From Fratercula arctica (Eukaryota; Chordata; Aves; Charadriiformes; Alcidae): a stretch of 64,000 nucleotides of DNA. Position 1 is the first letter of the stretch. Each line of letters begins with the position of its first letter. A program made the position numbers and the translations under genes. The DNA lies in contig CANTUZ010000005.1 of assembly GCA_947846985.1 (NCBI GenBank), forward strand, positions 49,317,389 to 49,381,388, written 5' to 3'. Shown here piece after piece: positions 60,711 through 64,000 of this stretch. The notes below the pieces were generated by a model. That model saw only the letters and a program-made list of their open reading frames with translations. It had not been told where the DNA came from and searched no databases.

Positions 60711-61329
60711 AATAATCACACACAGCTCTGACATAAACTGAAGGTGCAACATTAAATGCAAAGAAAAGCATCTTTGGCTGTCTATATGGATATTAGACTG
60801 GCTGTTACAGAACTTACTGGATACTTTAAAGTGGTACAGTGTTATAGAGTGTTACAACATGTAATAAAATTGAAATAAAGTGCACTTAAAAAATGAGATA
60901 TACTTCATAGCAAAGTGTTTTTAACATTTGTCATAATGGATATGTCATGAAAGGAAATGTTTACAGTACGTTGAAAAAATATAATTTTTCCAAACCAGCA
61001 GTGAAGTCAACCCAAAATTAATCTCCACTCATGATACGGAAACAATGCAACATGAACATATGTTGCAGAAAAGTAAGAACACAAGAATGCAGGGCAGCTT
61101 GATTTATGACATAAATAAATGTAAGGGATATTAGTAAGATTGGTATATAGGAGTGTTAGCACAAATCAAAATATGCAGTACCAAATTGGATTGCTTGCTG
61201 CACAACAGAACAGCAGCAGTCTAATAGAGAAGATATAGTATGTCATAAAAAAGCAGAGTAGTTTCCAAGTATTAAATAAATATATCTATGTTATTAATAA
61301 TAAGTTAGTGCAGGAACTTGTGCCTGTTC

Positions 61330-61515
61330 TTATTAAATGTCCTTATTAATAATCTGAACCAAAGGGATAACGTTTTTATTAATGAAATTTGCTGATGATG
61401 ATGACTTTGTGAAATTGCAAACACTCTCAAAGAATATTAAGGCACCTGAAAAGACTAGGAATAGGAACAGAAATTTAATTTAGAATCAATCTGGGAAAAT
61501 GTATGTGCTACAATT
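61330..61515 (+). mobile_element. Ancient CR1 RT relic
   Basis: CTTATTAATAATCTGAACC, then TTTTATTAATGAAATTTGCT and GATGATGATGAC resemble the CR1 RT region that encodes FINDL and FADDT. Later words such as TCAATCTGGGAAAATGTATG fit the following part. It is highly diverged, with stops in all frames. Confidence 0.45.
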
Positions 61516-61932
61516 TTCCTATCTTCCCTGCACAATTAACTGAGGTTTAGGAATTCCTGAGACATACATAAACACAAACATGTGTATGAAAGGCATCCAA
61601 AAATGTGTCTTCAATTGGAGAGAAGCCTGAGAAGCAGGAACCTTAAACTCTAGAGAGTGATAGAAAAGGCTGTTGAAAATTATTTTACAATGCAATACAG
61701 ATAGATTTCCAATGTATTTTGGGCTGCACATATATATGTACCTTCTAACATGGCAGATATGTATCTGTTGAGGTGCCAGAAGAGCTTCATACCTTCAATA
61801 TGTGTATCCATCAGAGTCACGTTGAAGTAAATTATTTGGAAAAAAGGATATGATTCTTGGATATTGTCATAACCAGAATACAGAGTTATAAGTTAAGTAA
61901 ATTGTTTTAGGGAATTTGCAGAAGCACAAAAA

Positions 61933-61950
61933 CAAGCAAGCAAGCAAGCA
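61933..61950 (+). repeat. (CAAG) short tandem repeat
   Basis: Four perfect CAAG units plus CA. Confidence 0.8.
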
Positions 61951-62729
61951 AAAAGTTCACGGAGTCTTATCTATGACAGAAATCTAAAAATTATAGGTAA
62001 ATTTCTATAACACTTTTAAATGACAAATGGCAAGTCTCTGTTTCAGTCACAGAAGTGTTAAGAATGATGGTTAATTTGGGTGTTTCTGTATGGGTATATG
62101 GTCTAAGGCCTTGACAATAGAGATTTCTTTACCTGGGAAAACATGTCTCATTAGAAAACAGCAAAGTCATATCATCTGGCATAGTAAAAATAAAACATGT
62201 CAAAATAATCAAGAGTTTGAAAGCAACAGTCCCTCAAATTGTAAAGATAGCTCAGTAGATTAAGATGGATTTACACAACTTCCCCAGCTTTGATAAATAT
62301 TATCAGTATTTATATCCATCAATACAAAGTATCTATCTGGTATGATAAACATATTAACGATAAAGCATGTTTTTTTAAAACTTCACTAAAACAAGCCATG
62401 CATACATTTGTATTTTCAGTTTTCATTAGACTGAAATAAATGATGATATCTTAAAATACTGTACGACAAGTATCAAAGCAGTTTAAATGATTTGTCAAGA
62501 GGAAATAGTCACATATTTCACAGGAAAGATTCAACTAACATTTTCCTTCGGTTTAGATCTGTGCTGCCAATGCATGCTATGCAGAATACTGATTCACATG
62601 TTGCACAGAAAAGTCAGTATGGAAACCCTCAGGAAATATGAACAATGTCTTCACAAGTACTCTGGTTGGTTTTAAGAGAAAGGATATACCTACATCCCTT
62701 CCAATCTATAAATCCAGTGCTATGAATTC

Positions 62730-64000
62730 CAATGTTGGTGAGGAGTGCAGCAGCAGCGACAGTAAGTTCTGTGGATGAGCACTAGATTGAGGTGGACAGG
62801 GGGGTTCCCGGAGCCAGAGAAACCCAAGAAAGAGCAGAGAGCCCCACCAGGAGCCGGCAGCTCTCGCGAGTGAGGCTGATGTGGCCTGGGCATTGCTGGG
62901 AGCAAGCACAGGGAATTTAAATGTCCCTAGAGCACATGAGTGACCAAGAGAGCTGTGAACAGGAGGTGGCAAGGCAATGTGCGTGGAAGGACATGCAGGA
63001 AGAGCACTGAAAGCTCTGCCAGCTTGACCAGGGAGCGACAGTGTCCACCTGGCGGAAAGCTGTGGCCTCTCTAAGCTCTGCACGCACCACAACCGACACG
63101 GCTTCCCAGACAGTGCTCTGTTGGGAACATGCTGCCACCCAGATGCCAGGCTGCAGGGTGTGCCCTGCTCTTACACCAGCACAGGACGGCAGCAGTGAGC
63201 ACAGCTGTGGGAGTTGTGTCCAGGTAGAGGAACTCCTCCACTTAGTGGCAGAGCTCTGGTAGGAGGTGAGTAGGTTGAGGAGCATCAGGGAGTGGGAGAG
63301 AGAGATCAACCACTGGGATCTCCTCCTAACTTCCCTGAGACAGGCCCAACAGGAAGACAAGATGCATAACACAGAGGATTCCCTGCCCGGATTCCCTACC
63401 CTCTCTCCACCTGTCTGAACACAGTAACCTGAAGAACAGGGAGCAATAGCAACATGTTCCTGACCAGTGCAGTAAGCGTCTCTCCTCAGCTACAACCCCA
63501 CCTTCCCAAGTCCTCTTGCATAACAGGTATGAGGCTTTGCAAGTGGAACCCAAGAGTAATGAGGTTGATGGTTCATCTAACTTGGAAATGGCACTGAGGT
63601 TAAGTCAGCCTACACCCTACATCAAAACTGCTTCCATAAAGAAAAAGAGGCGGGTCATTGTCATAGAAGACTCCCTTTTGAAGGGAACAGGTGGCTTGAT
63701 ACGCAGACCAGACCCACTTCTTAGGGAAGCCTGCTGCCTCCCTGGGGCCTGGATTAAAGATGTGAGGAGAAAGCTTCCTACCCTGTTACAGCCCTCAGAT
63801 TACTATCCATTATTGATTTTTCAGGTAGGGAGCAATGAAGCTGAACAAGAAGTCTGAGGGCAATCAAGAGAGACTTCAAGGCCTTGGGATGACTGGTTAA
63901 GGGATCAGGAGCACAAGTAGTGTTCTCCTCTGTCCTTCCAGTTGCAGGGAATGACAAAGGAAGAAACAGGAGGACCCAACAGATCAATACCTGACTCCGA
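62730..64000 (+). mobile_element. CR1 LINE 5' part: 5' UTR and decayed ORF1, cut by window end
   Basis: GC-rich sequence begins near 62730. The frame from 63041 contains MPGCRVCPALTPAQ, SSEHSCGSCVQVEELLHLVA and, after a TAG at 63260-63262, EVSRLRSIREWEREIDHWD. This is the Cys-containing and coiled-coil start of CR1 ORF1. A shifted frame from 63516 reads HNRYEALQVE, RRVIVIEDSLLKGTGGLIRR, LLREACCLPGAWIKDV and DYYPLLIFQVGSNE, the esterase domain. The nucleophile block is EDSLL where GDSLL is usual; VGSNE replaces VGTND. A further shift near 63850 is followed by FKALG, AQVVFSSVLPVAG and more stops. The copy is dead, and the rest lies beyond the window. Confidence 0.82.

Larger units (their letters stand above)
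60711..62729. other. AT-rich non-coding stretch
   Basis: Contains an ancient CR1 relic (61330-61515) and a short CAAG repeat (61933-61950). Nothing else recognised. Confidence 0.45.

Overview
The window is vertebrate nuclear DNA and almost certainly avian. Most of it is AT-rich, intron-poor-looking or non-coding DNA. The interspersed repeats are CR1 LINEs of several ages, ending in the typical ATTCTATG octamer tails, together with avian-type endogenous retroviral LTRs. There is no sign of bacterial organisation: no operons, ribosome binding sites or CRISPR. All family names are recognised by eye; no database search was possible.

Layout. At the left edge (71-2876, minus strand) are two exons of an RPS6KA5 (MSK1)-like kinase with good splice sites but with substitutions in conserved kinase positions, so probably an unprocessed pseudogene or a strongly relaxed paralogue. 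At 5166-6748 there is a composite LTR with a target-site duplication, and a CR1 copy is nested in it. From about 6.8 to 31 kb the DNA is AT-rich and non-coding. It holds a GC-rich foreign-looking block (19306-19855), a T41 tract, a GATA-rich pentamer microsatellite, a palindrome/hairpin pair and old CR1 and MIR-like fragments.

From 31.1 to 41.1 kb the composition changes abruptly to a GC-rich island that contains the only intact gene: a 498-codon ITPRIPL1-like gene (33792-35288, plus). It has a TATA-like element, a candidate small 5' non-coding exon, a splice acceptor immediately before the ATG and an AATAAA signal. Upstream lie an inverted/direct CR1 pair (a likely twin-priming product), a remnant of a CR1 ORF1 esterase domain and an LTR-like block. 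Downstream lie two further CR1 copies. One (about 37860-41075) is long and preserves endonuclease and reverse transcriptase motifs, with only two in-frame stops across ORF2.

The right third is again AT-rich. It holds a 1.0-kb minus-strand LTR (44317-45335), a 0.4-kb solo LTR with a G16 run (59528-59921), ancient CR1 and MIR-like relics, and the 5' end of another CR1 (62730 to the window end) with a decayed ORF1. The genes do not form a pathway. The window is best read as a retroelement-rich locus with one small functional gene and a decayed kinase fragment. I did not find a convincing new biological system. The most interesting items are the RPS6KA5-like exons, the CR1 twin-priming structure, the nested LTR, and the retroelement setting of the ITPRIPL1-like gene.
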